A stretch of DNA of 64,000 nt from positions 434,001 through 498,000 of the forward strand of contig CAWECY010000003.1 in assembly GCA_963807775.1 (NCBI GenBank). The letters are read 5' to 3'. The DNA is from Bog-473 sp963807775. Lineage in GTDB: Bacteria; Actinomycetota; Acidimicrobiia; Acidimicrobiales; RAAP-2. A program made the position numbers and the translations under genes. This document shows positions 63,608 to 64,000 of this stretch, in pieces. Every line of letters starts with the position of its first letter. Position 1 is the first letter of the stretch. The notes under the pieces are model-generated. The model had not been told where the DNA came from, did no database searches, and was given only the letters and a program-made list of their open reading frames with translations.

Positions 63608-64000
63608 GCCTGCGTCACCCTCCCGGCGAAGTACTCCATCGTGCGCTCGATCCCCTCCCGCAAACCGATGCGAGGCTCCCACTCCAGCTCCGTGCGGGCC
63701 AACGTGATGTCAGGGCAGCGCCGGGTGGGGTCGTCGGTGGGCAGCGGTTGGAAGACGATGTCCGACCTCGAGCCTGTGACCTCCAGGACGAGTTGGGCCA
63801 ACTCGAGCATGGTCCGCTCGTCGGGGTTTCCGATGTTGACCGGGCCGGTGAGGGTCGAGTCGAGCAGGGCCAGGAGGCCGGTGATCTCGTCGTCCACGTA
63901 GCAGAAGCTGCGCGTCTGGGAGCCGTCTCCGTAGACGGTGAGCGGAATCCCCCGCAGCGCCTGCACGATGAAATTCGAGACGACACGCCCGTCACCAGGC
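63604..64000 (-). CDS. UDP-glucuronate decarboxylase-like NAD-dependent epimerase (partial)
   Basis: The last 131 residues of a SDR-fold sugar nucleotide enzyme; the start lies beyond the window edge. DGRVVSNFIVQALRG, YGDGSQTRSFCYVDD, PVNIGNPDERTMLELAQLV and WEPRIGLREGIERTM match UDP-glucuronate decarboxylase (UDP-xylose synthase) or its close kin. It would supply sugar nucleotide to the downstream glycosyltransferases. The stop overlaps the GT2 start in ATGA. Confidence 0.85.
   Translation of the reverse strand, partial: PGDGRVVSNFIVQALRGIPLTVYGDGSQTRSFCYVDDEITGLLALLDSTLTGPVNIGNPDERTMLELAQLVLEVTGSRSDIVFQPLPTDDPTRRCPDITLARTELEWEPRIGLREGIERTMEYFAGRVTQA

Overview
The window is high-GC DNA (about two thirds G+C by eye) from an actinobacterium. 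Supporting families are three F420-type luciferase-like (LLM) oxidoreductases, a mycothiol-type LmbE deacetylase, an ECF sigma/zinc anti-sigma pair of the SigK/RskA kind, many acyl-CoA enzymes and a retropepsin-like wall protein. An uncultured Acidimicrobiia-like genome fits best, but no rRNA is present, so this is inference.

Layout. 0-4 kb (minus): a tightly overlapping redox operon running membrane protein > apbE > ferric-reductase-type membrane protein > NuoF-like flavoprotein > ferredoxin > GNAT. 4.1-7.4 kb (plus): phosphotriesterase-family hydrolase, acyl-CoA synthetase, enoyl-CoA hydratase. Nearly every gene from 0.7 to 7.4 kb is cut by compensating single-base indels, most likely sequence error. 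7.4-8.5 kb: AhpD-like and YceI-like proteins. 8.6-15.8 kb: a secreted protein of about 2,400 residues with a C25 (gingipain-like) peptidase domain, an AFSNS pentapeptide block and tandem Ig-like repeats. 15.9-19.7 kb: a double-cyclase/AAA/TPR signalling protein. 19.8-21.4 kb: an IS110-family element, then a PilZ protein.

22.4-30.9 kb: a probable relic tRNA-Arg island. An intact tRNA-Arg(CCU) lies at its right edge and a degenerate direct copy of the tRNA 3' part at its left. Between them are a thiolase, an HxlR regulator with a palindromic operator, a thioesterase, a poly-gamma-glutamate hydrolase and an ABC exporter-type operon; truncated gene starts lie at junctions. 31.6-33.1 kb: ahcY behind a structured leader. 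33.1-34.4 kb: anti-sigma and ECF sigma. 34.4-37.8 kb (minus): LmbE deacetylase, HD-like protein, LLM enzyme, threonine aldolase. 37.8-42.3 kb (plus): thioesterase, LLM enzyme, thiolase, ketoacyl synthase III and nucleotidyltransferase; the last four overlap by 4 bases each. 43-52.9 kb: GH43-like secreted protein, YceH, SDR, aldehyde dehydrogenase, acyl-CoA synthetase, GNATs, 3-methyladenine glycosylase, Maf and a quinone-reductase-like MDR enzyme.

53-58.9 kb is an insertion-sequence cluster: IS982, a secreted protein, IS110/IS1111, IS5 and a third IS110, with structured noncoding DNA around the IS110 genes where bridge RNAs of this family are expected. 58.9-60.9 kb: LLM enzyme and SDR. 60.9-64 kb (minus): cell-envelope glycan genes (UDP-glucuronate decarboxylase, two GT2 glycosyltransferases) ending in a tandem retropepsin-like protein.

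The items most worth following up are the C25/AFSNS/Ig surface protein, the IS110 bridge-RNA candidates and the hairpin-dense noncoding block at 58.44-58.86 kb, and the tRNA-Arg island footprint. All function calls come from reading motifs; no database search was run.
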